Assembly: GCF_024622505.1 (NCBI RefSeq)
Contig: NZ_JANKAS010000012.1
Span: 1-64,000 of the forward strand
DNA from: Irregularibacter muris
GTDB taxonomy: Bacteria > Bacillota > Clostridia > Eubacteriales > Garciellaceae
DNA: 64,000 nt
Reading direction: 5' to 3'
The number at the start of each line of letters is the position of its first letter. Position 1 is the first letter of the stretch. Shown here piece after piece: positions 33,693-43,700 of the stretch. The position numbers were made by a program, and so were the translations under genes. The notes beneath the pieces were generated by a model. That model worked only from the letters and a program-made list of their open reading frames with translations. It was not told the DNA's origin and did not search any database.

Positions 33693-34318
33693 AAAAAAAG
33701 AAATACTATATTATCATTTTTGCTGTATTATTTATATTAGGAAGTGCCTATAGATTTGTACAATTAAATAAAGATCTATGGGGAGAGGAATTGTACACAG
33801 AGGTTAACTATGCTTCAACTTTTAATATAAACGGAATTAACTTTGAAATAGAACAATTTGAAATCTTAGAAAATGTGGATGACCAGGGCAGTTCAGATTT
33901 AAAATTTTTTATAAACTTATACAAGCATGGTGAGATAACATCAGAAGGATTTCATAAAGGGCCATTCAATATAGAGTTATTCTATACAGATTATCCAACA
34001 TCCATTATATTGAATATAAGCGATAAAAAAGAGAGGATAATTGGTAATTATGTAACAGTGTATGATGAATATGCTGAAGATAACTTAGGATACGCTGGAG
34101 ATAAGCTGAAATTTGCTGAAGTCCAAAGAGGGGAAAGAGATCTAGGAGAAAAGAAAGAAAATGTAACCTTAAGATTTAGAGTAGATAAAGATACCATGAA
34201 AAATATTTATGAGGATACCTATCAAGTAAAGTTAGTATTCCCCAAAGACAGTGATGGTTTAAAATTTAATTTTATAAAGATTCATATGAACCAATTATTA
34301 AATAAGGAAAGGGTATAA
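33689..34318 (+). CDS. Membrane-anchored extracytoplasmic protein of the ABC operon
   Basis: 209 residues. A single N-terminal hydrophobic helix (residues 6-24, YYIIIFAVLFILGSAYRFV) is not followed by a lipobox. The rest is a polar, beta-rich, probably extracellular domain (INGINFEIEQFEILENV...FINLYKHGEIT...FNIELFYTDYPTSIIL). It shares a four-base overlap with the ATPase gene. An anchored outside domain at the end of an ABC export operon could bind the exported or excluded molecule. I do not recognise a named family. Confidence 0.6.
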   Translation: MKKKKYYIIIFAVLFILGSAYRFVQLNKDLWGEELYTEVNYASTFNINGINFEIEQFEILENVDDQGSSDLKFFINLYKHGEITSEGFHKGPFNIELFYTDYPTSIILNISDKKERIIGNYVTVYDEYAEDNLGYAGDKLKFAEVQRGERDLGEKKENVTLRFRVDKDTMKNIYEDTYQVKLVFPKDSDGLKFNFIKIHMNQLLNKERV

Positions 34319-34359
34319 TTAGATTTGAAAAACGGAAAAACAAAATAGAGCAAACCGAG

Positions 34360-34378
34360 CCCACCTTAGGTGGGATTT
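34360..34378 (+). terminator. Terminator of the three-permease ABC operon
   Basis: CCCACC (34360-34365) and GGTGGG (34369-34374) pair around TTA and are followed by ATTTTGATTT. Confidence 0.7.
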
Positions 34379-34535
34379 TGATTTAAAAGCTGAGTTTATA
34401 TTTTACAAAAATGCCAAGTCTCCCTTATAATTAAATTTAAACCCATTACATTTATCGACAGACAGAGTGTTTCCATATATTATGAGAAGTAGGGTGGGGC
34501 TTGAAAAAGATTTATTATTTTAGGGGGAATGATCT

Positions 34536-35471
34536 ATGCATGATCAAATCAATGAAGGATTGAAAAAAGCACAGGAAGGAATTTACCGATTAGAAAAAAT
34601 TAAATCTATGCTTAAAGAGCTTGAAGAGGAAAAACAGTCCCTTGAGCAGAGAATGTATCCGTTAGAAACCATCTTGAAGAAGGAAGATTTAGATGTGGAG
34701 AAGCTTGAAAGAAAAAGCCTTACTCAAATTTTTCATTCAGTTCTTGGAAATCTAGAAAAGCAATTAGAAAAGGAAAAAAGTGAAGCCTTAGCAGCAAGGC
34801 TGAAATACCATCAGGCTGTAAAGGATTTAGAGAATATAAAAGATGAGATTTCTAAGCTTTCCTCTGAAAAAATGAAATACATAGATTATCCCACAAAATA
34901 TGATCTTCTATATGCTCAAAAGAAAGATATGTTAATAAAAACTGATTTAGACAAAGGAGAAAAAATATTAGATTTAACAAAGAAAATCAATGATGCAGAA
35001 AATAATTTAACGGAGATTGAGGAAGCCATACGGGTAGGGAAAGATGTAATAAGCCATTTGGAGAATATTTCAGGAAGCCTTGAAAGTGCAGAGAATTGGG
35101 GGCTTTGGGATATGTTTGGTGGTGGATTGCTTACCGATCTTGCCAAACACTCCCATCTAGATGATGCTAAGGATAAAGTAGAAAAAACCCAGGAATTATT
35201 ACGTAAGTTCAAGACAGAACTTACAGATGTGAAAATCACCGAGGATATTAATATCCATATTGATGGTTTTTCTAAATTTGCAGACTTCTTCTTTGATGGT
35301 CTAGTTTCTGATTGGTTTATGCAATCTAAAATTCAAAACTCTCATAAAAGTGTACTAAACGTAAGCAGACAGGTACAAGACGTCATAGATAGGCTTTATC
35401 GCTTGGAAGAACAGGAAGTCTTAACAATTGAAAGGCTGCAACAGGAGCTAGAGCATCTTATTACCCCATAG
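34536..35471 (+). CDS. Long coiled-coil protein, unknown function
   Basis: 311 residues without signal or membrane segment. Heptad-rich helices cover about 1-110 (KKAQEGIYRLEKIKSMLKEL and on), 145-180 and 205-230. A central insert, WGLWDMFGGGLLTDLAKHSHLDD (about 188-210), breaks the coil with glycine and tryptophan. The C-terminal part KFADFFFDGLVSDWFMQSKIQ is aromatic. The start follows TAGGGGGAATG. It is monocistronic, with no cue to function from its neighbours. The glycine break suggests a membrane- or protein-docking hinge. Confidence 0.6.
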   Translation: MHDQINEGLKKAQEGIYRLEKIKSMLKELEEEKQSLEQRMYPLETILKKEDLDVEKLERKSLTQIFHSVLGNLEKQLEKEKSEALAARLKYHQAVKDLENIKDEISKLSSEKMKYIDYPTKYDLLYAQKKDMLIKTDLDKGEKILDLTKKINDAENNLTEIEEAIRVGKDVISHLENISGSLESAENWGLWDMFGGGLLTDLAKHSHLDDAKDKVEKTQELLRKFKTELTDVKITEDINIHIDGFSKFADFFFDGLVSDWFMQSKIQNSHKSVLNVSRQVQDVIDRLYRLEEQEVLTIERLQQELEHLITP

Positions 35472-35485
35472 AGGTAGTTGATGAA

Positions 35486-35518
35486 CACAAAGCAAATTTT
35501 CCATTTAGCTGGCACAAC
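35486..35518 (-). repeat. Solo end fragment of the 176-bp repeat family (copy D)
   Basis: These 33 bases match the minus strand of the left end of the copy at 61168 at 30 of 33 positions, including CACAAAGCAAA, TCCATTTAGCT and GCACAAC. Only one arm is present; the rest of the element is missing. It lies 15 bases after the coiled-coil gene. Confidence 0.75.
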
Positions 35519-35541
35519 AGCTCATTTAATAAAGCAAAGAT

Positions 35542-35570
35542 AAAGGACAGAGAAGAGCTCTCTGTCCTTT
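35542..35570. terminator. Bidirectional terminator
   Basis: AAAGGACAGAG (35542-35552) and CTCTGTCCTTT (35560-35570) are perfect complements with a 7-base loop, between two converging genes. Confidence 0.88.
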
Positions 35571-35594
35571 ACATATTTTCCTATGATGACTGAA

Positions 35595-36257
35595 TTAGCT
35601 ATTTACTTTAATATGTGCATATGTATCTCCAACTTGAATGATATCTGTTCCAAATTTTAGATCAACGGGGTGTTTGAAAATAGGGCCATCATATACTATA
35701 GTATGGTATTCACCATTTTCGCCACATGGGTCGCCACCGCACTCCTCAATATCATTTAATATTGAAAAGCTCAAATCTTCTCCTAAAAATCCTGTGTGTA
35801 TCATACTCCTATTGACAACTACGATCTTAGCTTTAAATCCCAATTGCAAAAATTCCGCAACTAATTCTTTTCTCTCCCTCTCCCATAGAGGAAGTACCGC
35901 TGTCATAGAGACATTCCGACAAACTCTCTCTTCCCATTGTCTATGTTCTTCTATATCGATATCTCCAAAAATGCCATAGTCCATACCCTGTTCTTTAAAT
36001 TTCTTGGCATTGGCTACAAAGACTTGTTCATAGCTATGAAATGAAGAACTTCCTATGGTATAATCGATACTGATTGCACGGGCTTGAGCCCTGATGATAT
36101 CTTCTCTTAATCTATGGGATGAGCTTATCTGATTTTCCTCGCTAAACATGGTAAGCAATTTTTTGATTGTATATCCTTGCTTCTTAGCTTTATATAATGC
36201 AAGACAAGAGTCTTTTCCTCCACTCCATGAAACAAAAGAGCCTTTATTCAAATCCAT
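35595..36257 (-). CDS. PP-loop ATP pyrophosphatase, Dph6/diphthine-ammonia-ligase-related
   Basis: 220 residues. The ATP-binding PP-loop SWSGGKDSC is at 10-18. The C-terminal CGGDPCGENGEYHTIVYDGP is the signature of the DUF71/ATP_bind_4 family, which joins ammonia or an amine to an activated carboxylate. The archaeal-eukaryotic relative makes diphthamide on EF2, which bacteria lack, so the substrate here is unknown; a modification or cobalamin-related amidation are suggestions for bacterial members. The start is either ATG 36257 (GTAGGGG adjacent) or TTG 36251, which has better spacing. Confidence 0.82.
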   Translation of the reverse strand: MDLNKGSFVSWSGGKDSCLALYKAKKQGYTIKKLLTMFSEENQISSSHRLREDIIRAQARAISIDYTIGSSSFHSYEQVFVANAKKFKEQGMDYGIFGDIDIEEHRQWEERVCRNVSMTAVLPLWERERKELVAEFLQLGFKAKIVVVNRSMIHTGFLGEDLSFSILNDIEECGGDPCGENGEYHTIVYDGPIFKHPVDLKFGTDIIQVGDTYAHIKVNS

Positions 36258-36347
36258 CCCCTACTTTCTTTAACGAAATGCCATAAGCCTATTATATCAT
36301 AGAGAAATCATCCATTGCCTTCATAGCGTCTGCTATATAGGTCCTTT

Positions 36348-36471
36348 GGAGTGGTACTTTGCTTTCAAAGAGCAAAACGATGTGTAAGCCCTAGTAGCAC
36401 CCATGTCATGCTTACCCAAGAGCACAAGGGATAGCGAAGGGCGATTGCTTACAGGCTACGGCTGGCACTCC
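36348..36471. repeat. 124-bp imperfect palindrome, third intergenic repeat type
   Basis: GGAGTG (36348-36353) pairs with CACTCC (36466-36471). Inner hairpins are TTTGCTTTCAAAGAGCAAA and GTAAGCCC facing GCTTAC. The minus-strand text GCCCTTCGCTATCCCTTGTG followed by CTCTTGGGTAAGCATGACAT looks like a dispersed clostridial repeat I have seen, though I cannot verify that. No coding sense. Confidence 0.5.
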
Positions 36472-36501
36472 CATAAACAGTATCAGGCTTGAAGTCTTCC
36501 T

Positions 36502-36972
36502 TTATTTGATTTCATGTTTATTGATTATCCCTTTAACTCCTTTAAGAATATAAGATAATCCAAAGCCTAAGAATCCCCCTACTGTACCTAATATAATATT
36601 GTCAGTAATAAGCCCAATGGCTATACCAATAACAAATCCTCCCAACATTAGATATTCATCAATACCTTCATCATTATCTTGGATAATTTGCTGTGAAATT
36701 TCTTCCTCTTTTTCTTCCATAATTTGCTGTAAAGGTTCCTCCTTTTCATCATCAACACCAGCAATATCCTCTGATTTTTTGCCCTTTATTAAATCATCTA
36801 ATGTTATTTTAAATAAGTCACTCAATGTAATCAGTTTATCTATTTCGGGATAGCTTTGGCCAGATTCCCATTTTGAAACCGACTGACGAGATACATTTAA
36901 TAATTCGGCAAGTTTTTCTTGGGACAATCCTTTTTCTTTTCTTAATAATCTTAGTCTTTCTGAAAAATTCAC
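36502..36972 (-). CDS. XRE-family regulator with C-terminal membrane domain
   Basis: 156 residues, GTG start behind AGAGGTGATATAA. Residues 1-60 are a Cro/C1 helix-turn-helix (LRLLRKEKGLSQEKLAELLNVSRQSVSKWESGQSYPE). A Glu/Gln-rich linker (75-100) leads to two hydrophobic segments (about 107-122 and 126-146). Linking a DNA-binding domain to the membrane is a known design for regulators that sense envelope change. The target is probably its own gene or an unlinked one, since no partner adjoins it. Confidence 0.82.
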   Translation of the reverse strand: MNFSERLRLLRKEKGLSQEKLAELLNVSRQSVSKWESGQSYPEIDKLITLSDLFKITLDDLIKGKKSEDIAGVDDEKEEPLQQIMEEKEEEISQQIIQDNDEGIDEYLMLGGFVIGIAIGLITDNIILGTVGGFLGFGLSYILKGVKGIINKHEIK

Positions 36973-37336
36973 TTATATCACCTCTCTTAAAGCATATATA
37001 AATTTCAGTGATCATACTACCAATTGTCATTTGCTTTTTTGTCAACCTGTAGTTGCATTACGATTAAATAACAAAGTATCTATTTATCCATAGGATTTAA
37101 GCTTCATTTTATAAGGATTTACTGATATGACCTAATTATATTGTACAGTATATTCTACAAAGATTTCCTGGTTATTAAAAAAATGCGAACTGGATATTAA
37201 AGTAAAAAGGAGAAAGGGAAATATTTTATGGGAAAGCTTGGAAAGATTGTATCTTTCGTAAAAGCCCTGCAATCAATTTGAGAACATATGATATAATTTT
37301 CTATAGAATCAAAATGTCTATAAATGAGGTGAAGTT
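36973..37336. other. Intergenic region between divergent xre and addB
   Basis: No gene seen. A TATAAT at 37292-37297 could be the -10 of addB, but no good -35 lies at the right distance. On the minus strand a TTGACA around 37040 may serve xre. Confidence 0.4.
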
Positions 37337-40300
37337 ATGCTAGTTAGATATATATTGGGAAGAGCTGGTAGGGGGAAGACCTACAGGGTTTTTGATGAAA
37401 TAAAAAGAACTTTAAGTAAAACCCAGACAGAAAAACTTATCCTCATTGTGCCTGAACAATTTACCCTACAGGCAGAAAGAGATTTAATAAAACATCTTCA
37501 AGTACCAGGAATTATGAGGGTGGAAGTTTTAAGTTTTAGTCGCCTGGCCCACAATGTTTTTCATGAGGCCGGTGGCATAACGAGAATCCCTATTAACTCC
37601 CAGGGAAAAAACATGATGCTCAGAAAAGTTGTTAATGAGATCAATGATCAGTTATCTATATATCAGAAGACATCTAAACAGCAGGGCTTTATTGAAAAAT
37701 TCACAGAGCTTCTCTGCGACTTAAAGAAAAACAACATTTATCCAGAGCAATTACAGGAGAGTGTGGAAAATTTAGATGAAGGTATGATGAAGGAAAAATT
37801 ACAGGATATCCTTACCATCTATAACCATTTTATCGAAAAAACCCAAGGAAGCTATATGGATAATGAGGATACCTTGCAACTCCTTATGGAAAAAATGGAT
37901 CAGGCTAATTTCTTGTCTAATACCTATATCTGGATTGACGGCTTTAGTAGTTTCTCAGTTCAAAGCTTGGATGTTATAGGCAAGCTAATGACAATTGCCA
38001 AGAGAGTGACCCTGTCCTTACCCTTGGATACTCGTCCAGATTGTTATGATAGAGAAGTCTTTCATATTCCCCGTCAAGTCTTTAAGAAAATTAGAGAAAA
38101 AGCAGAGATAAACGGGATAAAAGAAGAACTTCTCGACTTAAATTTGAAGGAAAATTCCTACATAGACGAAAGAATTCATCATCTAGAAGAACAATTATAT
38201 TCCTATCCCTACTGTCAATACAGGGAAAAAGTAGACAATATTCAAATCTTCCAAGGCAGCAATATCTATATGGAAATAGAATATATGGCAGCAAAAATTA
38301 TAGAGCTAGTAAGGGAAAAAAATTATAGATGGCGAGATATTGCAGTGGTATGCAATGATCTTGAGACCTATGGCAGTGTGCTCAAAAGAGCTCTAGAGGA
38401 AAATAAGATTCCTTATTTTCTCGACCAAAAAAGAAATATTATGAACAATCCCATGATTGAGTTCATCCTATCCAGCTTAGAAGCCATCATCAAGGGGTAT
38501 CCCTTTGGAGAGGTTTCCCGACTTTTGAAAACCGGATTTACTCCTCTAAAGATGGAGGAGGTGGAAGTGCTGGAAAATTATCTATTGAGATATGGTATAC
38601 AGGGAAGAAGATGGAAGGAAGCTTTTAAATGGGGAGATGAAGAAAAATTAGAAGAGTTGAATAAGAGTAGAGAAAAACTGATTACACCATTTATGAAGAT
38701 GGAAAAGAAACTTAAGGGAAAGCATAGCTTTGGAGAGATCACAAAGATTCTTTACCATTACTTAGAAGATGTGAGATTAAAAGAAAAATTGGAGCAGTGG
38801 ATTGATCAATTAAGACAACAGGGACTTTATGACTATGTCAATGAAAATACCCAAATCTGGAATATTGTTATGGAGACCTTTGATCAATTGGTGGAGATAT
38901 TAGGGGAACAGCAGGTAACCCTAAGGGAATATTACTCGGTGCTACAATCAGGATTTTCTTCCTTTGAAATAGGCATTATCCCTACTACCCTTGACCAGGT
39001 ATTGGTAGGGCAGATACAGCGGACCAAGAGCAATGACCTAAAGGCTTTATTTGTCCTAGGGATAAACGATGGGATCTTGCCCTCGGGCATCGAGGATCAG
39101 GATATATTATCCAATGAGGAAAAATTGATGCTAAAGCAGCAGGGGCTGGATTTAGCCACCGATCATGATACTCGCTCTACCCAAGAGAGGTATGCTATTT
39201 ACTCCGCTCTATCCAAACCAAGGGAATATTTGTGGCTCAGCTATCCCTTAGCCAATGGTGAGGGCAAAGCCCTACGCCCTTCTTCATTGATTGATCGGGT
39301 GAAAAAAATATTTCCTAAGCTAAGAGAAAAGAATGATGGAATAAATTCCCTAAAAGGGAACACTCAACTGGTGTCCACCGCTCAAAGCACTTTTAAACAT
39401 TTGATAGAAAATCTGAGATTGTATGCCGACGGCAGTCCCGTGGAGGATTTGTGGTGGCAGGTTTACGGTTGGTACTACCAACAATCTGGTTGGACACATA
39501 CCAGAGAAAATATCCTTCAAGGCTTATTTCACACCAATCAAGTGGAAGATATTGGTGCCCAAAGGGCAAAAGCCTTATATCAATATCCTATTTATACGAG
39601 TGTTTCCAGATTGGAGGGTTTTGTCAACTGTCCCTTTGCCCATTTTATTAAATATGGATTAAAACCTAGGGAAAGACAGGAGTACAAGATACAAGCCCCA
39701 GATATTGGCATGGTATTCCACGATTCTATGTCCATATTTACCCAACAGCTTAAAAAGAAAAATCTAGATTGGCGAGAAATTGATCGGGAAATTAGTAATG
39801 AAGTGATGGATCAGGTCATTGATGAGATGATTCCTCTATATGGAGAGGGCGTATTTGAAAGCACCTATAGATATAAGCATTTGGTACAACGTTTAAAGAG
39901 GGTAAGCAAAAGAGCCATATGGACCCTAACCACCCATCTAAAACAAGGGGAGTTTGACCTATTGGGTCATGAAATGACCTTTGGCAAAAATGCACCTTTC
40001 CCTGCTATAGAGATAGAGCTCTCAGATGGAGAAAGAATATTTATTGAAGGCAGAATTGATAGAGTAGACATTCTAGAAGGAGAAGAAGAGGACTATATTA
40101 AAATCATTGATTATAAGTCTGGCAACAAAGAGTTTAGCCTTTCAGAGGTTTATCACGGTCTTGCCTTACAATTAATAGTGTATTTAGATGCGGTCTTACA
40201 ATACAAAAAAGCCTCTAAGGATAAACCCCTTAAACCTGCTGGGATATTCTATTTTAAGATTGATGATCCCATGATAGAGTCCCAGGAAAAAGTCATTGAG

Positions 40301-40735
40301 AAGGTAGAACAGCAGATAACTAGACAATTAAAAATGAGGGGATTAGTTCTCAAGGATGTGAATATCGTACGAAACATGGATAGGGACATCAATAAGCACT
40401 CCCACATTATTCCCGTTGCCTTATCCCAAAAGGATGAATTCTATAAAAACTCCTCTGTATTAGAGGAAGAAGGCTTTTTTGAAGTATTAGATCATTGTAG
40501 AACCTTAATAAAAGAAATTAGCGAAGAAATGCTCAGGGGAAATATTAAGATACACCCAGTAAAACAGGGAAATAAAACCGCCTGTGAATATTGTTCTTAT
40601 TCATCGGTGTGCCAATTTGATCCCCTCTTTGAAGATAATGAATATCACCATATTCAAAAACTAGAAAGTCAAGAGATACTACAAAAAATAAGAGAAAAAC
40701 AGGGGGGGAGAGCAAATGGTACAATGGACAGATAG
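37337..40735 (+). CDS. addB: ATP-dependent helicase/nuclease subunit B
   Basis: 1132 residues, the expected length. The N-terminal GRAGRGKT (about 9-16) is the Walker A motif, although AddB uses ATP only weakly. The C-terminal RecB-type nuclease domain has IEGRIDRVDIL and IIDYKSG. The four cysteines of its stabilising Fe-S cluster are visible: Cys765 (FVNCPFAHF) and Cys1083, Cys1086, Cys1092 (CEYCSYSSVC). With AddA it resects double-strand breaks and recognises Chi. The ribosome site is GAGGTGAAG. Its last 20 bases overlap addA. Confidence 0.96.
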   Translation: MLVRYILGRAGRGKTYRVFDEIKRTLSKTQTEKLILIVPEQFTLQAERDLIKHLQVPGIMRVEVLSFSRLAHNVFHEAGGITRIPINSQGKNMMLRKVVNEINDQLSIYQKTSKQQGFIEKFTELLCDLKKNNIYPEQLQESVENLDEGMMKEKLQDILTIYNHFIEKTQGSYMDNEDTLQLLMEKMDQANFLSNTYIWIDGFSSFSVQSLDVIGKLMTIAKRVTLSLPLDTRPDCYDREVFHIPRQVFKKIREKAEINGIKEELLDLNLKENSYIDERIHHLEEQLYSYPYCQYREKVDNIQIFQGSNIYMEIEYMAAKIIELVREKNYRWRDIAVVCNDLETYGSVLKRALEENKIPYFLDQKRNIMNNPMIEFILSSLEAIIKGYPFGEVSRLLKTGFTPLKMEEVEVLENYLLRYGIQGRRWKEAFKWGDEEKLEELNKSREKLITPFMKMEKKLKGKHSFGEITKILYHYLEDVRLKEKLEQWIDQLRQQGLYDYVNENTQIWNIVMETFDQLVEILGEQQVTLREYYSVLQSGFSSFEIGIIPTTLDQVLVGQIQRTKSNDLKALFVLGINDGILPSGIEDQDILSNEEKLMLKQQGLDLATDHDTRSTQERYAIYSALSKPREYLWLSYPLANGEGKALRPSSLIDRVKKIFPKLREKNDGINSLKGNTQLVSTAQSTFKHLIENLRLYADGSPVEDLWWQVYGWYYQQSGWTHTRENILQGLFHTNQVEDIGAQRAKALYQYPIYTSVSRLEGFVNCPFAHFIKYGLKPRERQEYKIQAPDIGMVFHDSMSIFTQQLKKKNLDWREIDREISNEVMDQVIDEMIPLYGEGVFESTYRYKHLVQRLKRVSKRAIWTLTTHLKQGEFDLLGHEMTFGKNAPFPAIEIELSDGERIFIEGRIDRVDILEGEEEDYIKIIDYKSGNKEFSLSEVYHGLALQLIVYLDAVLQYKKASKDKPLKPAGIFYFKIDDPMIESQEKVIEKVEQQITRQLKMRGLVLKDVNIVRNMDRDINKHSHIIPVALSQKDEFYKNSSVLEEEGFFEVLDHCRTLIKEISEEMLRGNIKIHPVKQGNKTACEYCSYSSVCQFDPLFEDNEYHHIQKLESQEILQKIREKQGGRANGTMDR

Positions 40736-43700
40736 CCAACAATTGGCCATAGACAGTAGGAATAAAAACCTATTGGTGTCGGCAGCAGCGGGTTCTGGCA
40801 AAACAGCAGTCTTGGTAGAACGAATTATACAATTATTGGTAAAAGATGAAGTAAATATTGATGGTTTTCTCATTGTCACCTTTACCAATGCCGCCGCCGG
40901 AGAAATGCGAGAAAGAATAAATAAGGCTTTGTTTGAAGCTATAGAAAAGGGATTGGGTAAGGAAAGTCATCTTAGAAGGCAAATCCAGTTATTAGATAGA
41001 GCCTCCATTAGTACCCTGCACTCCTTTTGCATAGAGATCGTTAGAAAGAATTTTCATCTCATCGATATTGACCCTATATTTCGTATAGGAGATGAGGTAG
41101 AGACAAAATTATTGAAGATGGAAGTATTAGAGGAGATTTTTGAGACGGAATATGAAAAAGCTTCTCCTGACTTTTTGGCTTTAGTGGAGATGTATGGGGG
41201 AAATAGAGATGACCAAGGGCTAAAGGAACTGGTGCTGGGGCTGGACAACTTTATACAAAGCAAACCCTATCCAGAAGAATGGTTAAGGGAAAAGATACAA
41301 GATTTTTCCCAGGGAGAAGAGGGATTTTATCATAGTCCCTGGTATAAGAACCTATTAGCACAACTAAAGATAGAATTATCCGGTGCCCAAAAACTATTTC
41401 TGGAAGCAAAAGATATTGCCCAAAGGCCAGGGGGACCAGAAGGATATGGCCCCATGATAGAAAATGATCTCCTATTGGTAGAAGACTTGTTGGAAAAGTT
41501 AGAAGAAGATTTGGACAGCTTATACAGAGGTCTTTTGTCGGTAAAACATCAAAGATTGGGTAGGGTAAAGGATGTAGAGGAGGATTTAAAGGAGACTTGT
41601 AAAAATCTCCGCAATGAAGGAAAAGAGATCATTAAAAGTATTACCGATAAGTTATTGGTGAAAAGTCCAAAGGAATTTGTGGATGAATTAATGGAACTTC
41701 ACCCTCACATAGAATCCCTTTGCCAGCTTACCCTTTCCTTTGGAGAAGGCTATGCCCTCAAAAAACAAGAAAAAGGTATACTAGATTTTAATGATTTAGA
41801 GCACTATGCCTTAAAGATTTTAGAAAATCCAGAGGCAGCCAGAGAGTATAGAGAAAAATTCAACTATATCTTTGTAGATGAATATCAGGATAGTAACCTT
41901 ATCCAAGAAACCATTGTCAACAAAATAAAGAGGGAGAACAATGTGTTCTTGGTAGGAGATGTAAAACAAAGTATTTATCGTTTCCGTCTTGCAGACCCTT
42001 CTATATTTATAGGGAAATATGAAAGCTTTCTAGATACAGAGGAAGGGGTAAATAGAAGAATTGATCTCAGTAAAAATTTTAGGAGTCGAAAAGAAATTAT
42101 AGAGGGAGTCAATTTTATCTTTAGACATCTAATGTCAAAAGAGCTAGGAGAGATTGATTATGATGATAGAGCTTCCCTATATCTTGGCAGCAATTTCGAG
42201 GATATAGAAGAGCCTCAAATAGAGTTAAACCTTATTGAAAGAAATGAGGGAGCGTTGCCAGAGGACTTAGAGGACCAAGAAGATATAGAAAATATGAATC
42301 ATATAGAAATAGAGGGTCATTGGGTAGCAAAACGTATTCAAAAACTCTTAGAAAAAGAGATATATGATGCAAAACAGGGGGGATATAGGAGGATCCAATA
42401 TAGGGATATTGTGGTGCTGTTGAGAACAACAAAAAATTGGGCACAAATCTTTATGGAAACCTTTATTGCCCAGGGAATACCTGCTTATGCAGATGTTCAT
42501 TCGGGCTATTTTGAGACCCTAGAAGTAAATGTTTTTATGAACTTATTAAAAATTATTGATAATAAAAGACAAGATATTCCATTACTGAGTGTGCTCAGGT
42601 CCCCTATTTTTAATTTTACAGCCCATGAATTGATCAAAATCCGTGGGAATAGTACAGAGGTTACCTTTTATGAAGCCATAGAGGAATATATAGAGAATAA
42701 TCAGGACAACTTGCAGGAAAAACTCATAAAGGTATTGGATAAACTTGCCCAGTGGAAGGAACAGGCCCGTTATATTCCCATTGAGGAATTTCTATGGAAA
42801 ATTCTTATCGATACAGGCTATTACTACTATATAGGTGCTATGCCTGGAGGGATGCAGAGACAAGCCAATATCCGAGTTCTTATGGATCGGGCTCAACAAT
42901 TTCAGAAAACCTCTATGAAGGGACTTTTTCATTTCATCTCCTTTGTGGATCAACTAAAGTCTTCCAGTGGAGATATGGGTACAGCCAAAATCCTAGGGGA
43001 AAACGACAATGTAGTGCGTATGATGAGCATCCATAAGAGTAAAGGCTTAGAATTTCCTGTGGTTATTTTAGCGGGCATGGGAAAAAACTTTAACCTTCAG
43101 GACACCAATAAGCCTATTTTATTTCACAAAGATCTAGGATTGGGGCCTAATTATATCAACTATGAAAGTAGAATTTATCATGAAAGCATTGCCAAAATCG
43201 CCATGAAAAACAGAATGAAAATGGAGAATCTTTCAGAGGAAATGCGTATTCTCTACGTCGCTCTTACTAGGCCCAAGGATAAACTTATTATGGTGGGTTC
43301 TTTAAGGAATTTACCTGATCGAATTGCTAAATGGGGTAGGACCATGGACACTTTGAGCTTTTCCAGAGCAAAAAATCTTCTGGATTGGATAGGCCCTGTG
43401 GTCTTGCGACATGCCCAAGGAGAGAGCTTAAGAGAAATGGGAGGGATTCACTGGGGAGAGGAAAAATATATTGAAGACCCCTCCCAATGGGAGATCAATT
43501 GCTACCATCCCCAAGATATTGTGGCAGAAGAACGACAAAAACAACAGGACAAAAAACAATTGCTAAATCAATTGCAAAACTTCTCCTTGGATGAAAGAGA
43601 TGGGGATATTGACCCATCAAATATTTTCCAACGTTTAGATTGGAGCTATCAAAATGAAATGGCAAGTAAACTTCCATCCAAACTGTCAGTAACCGATGTA

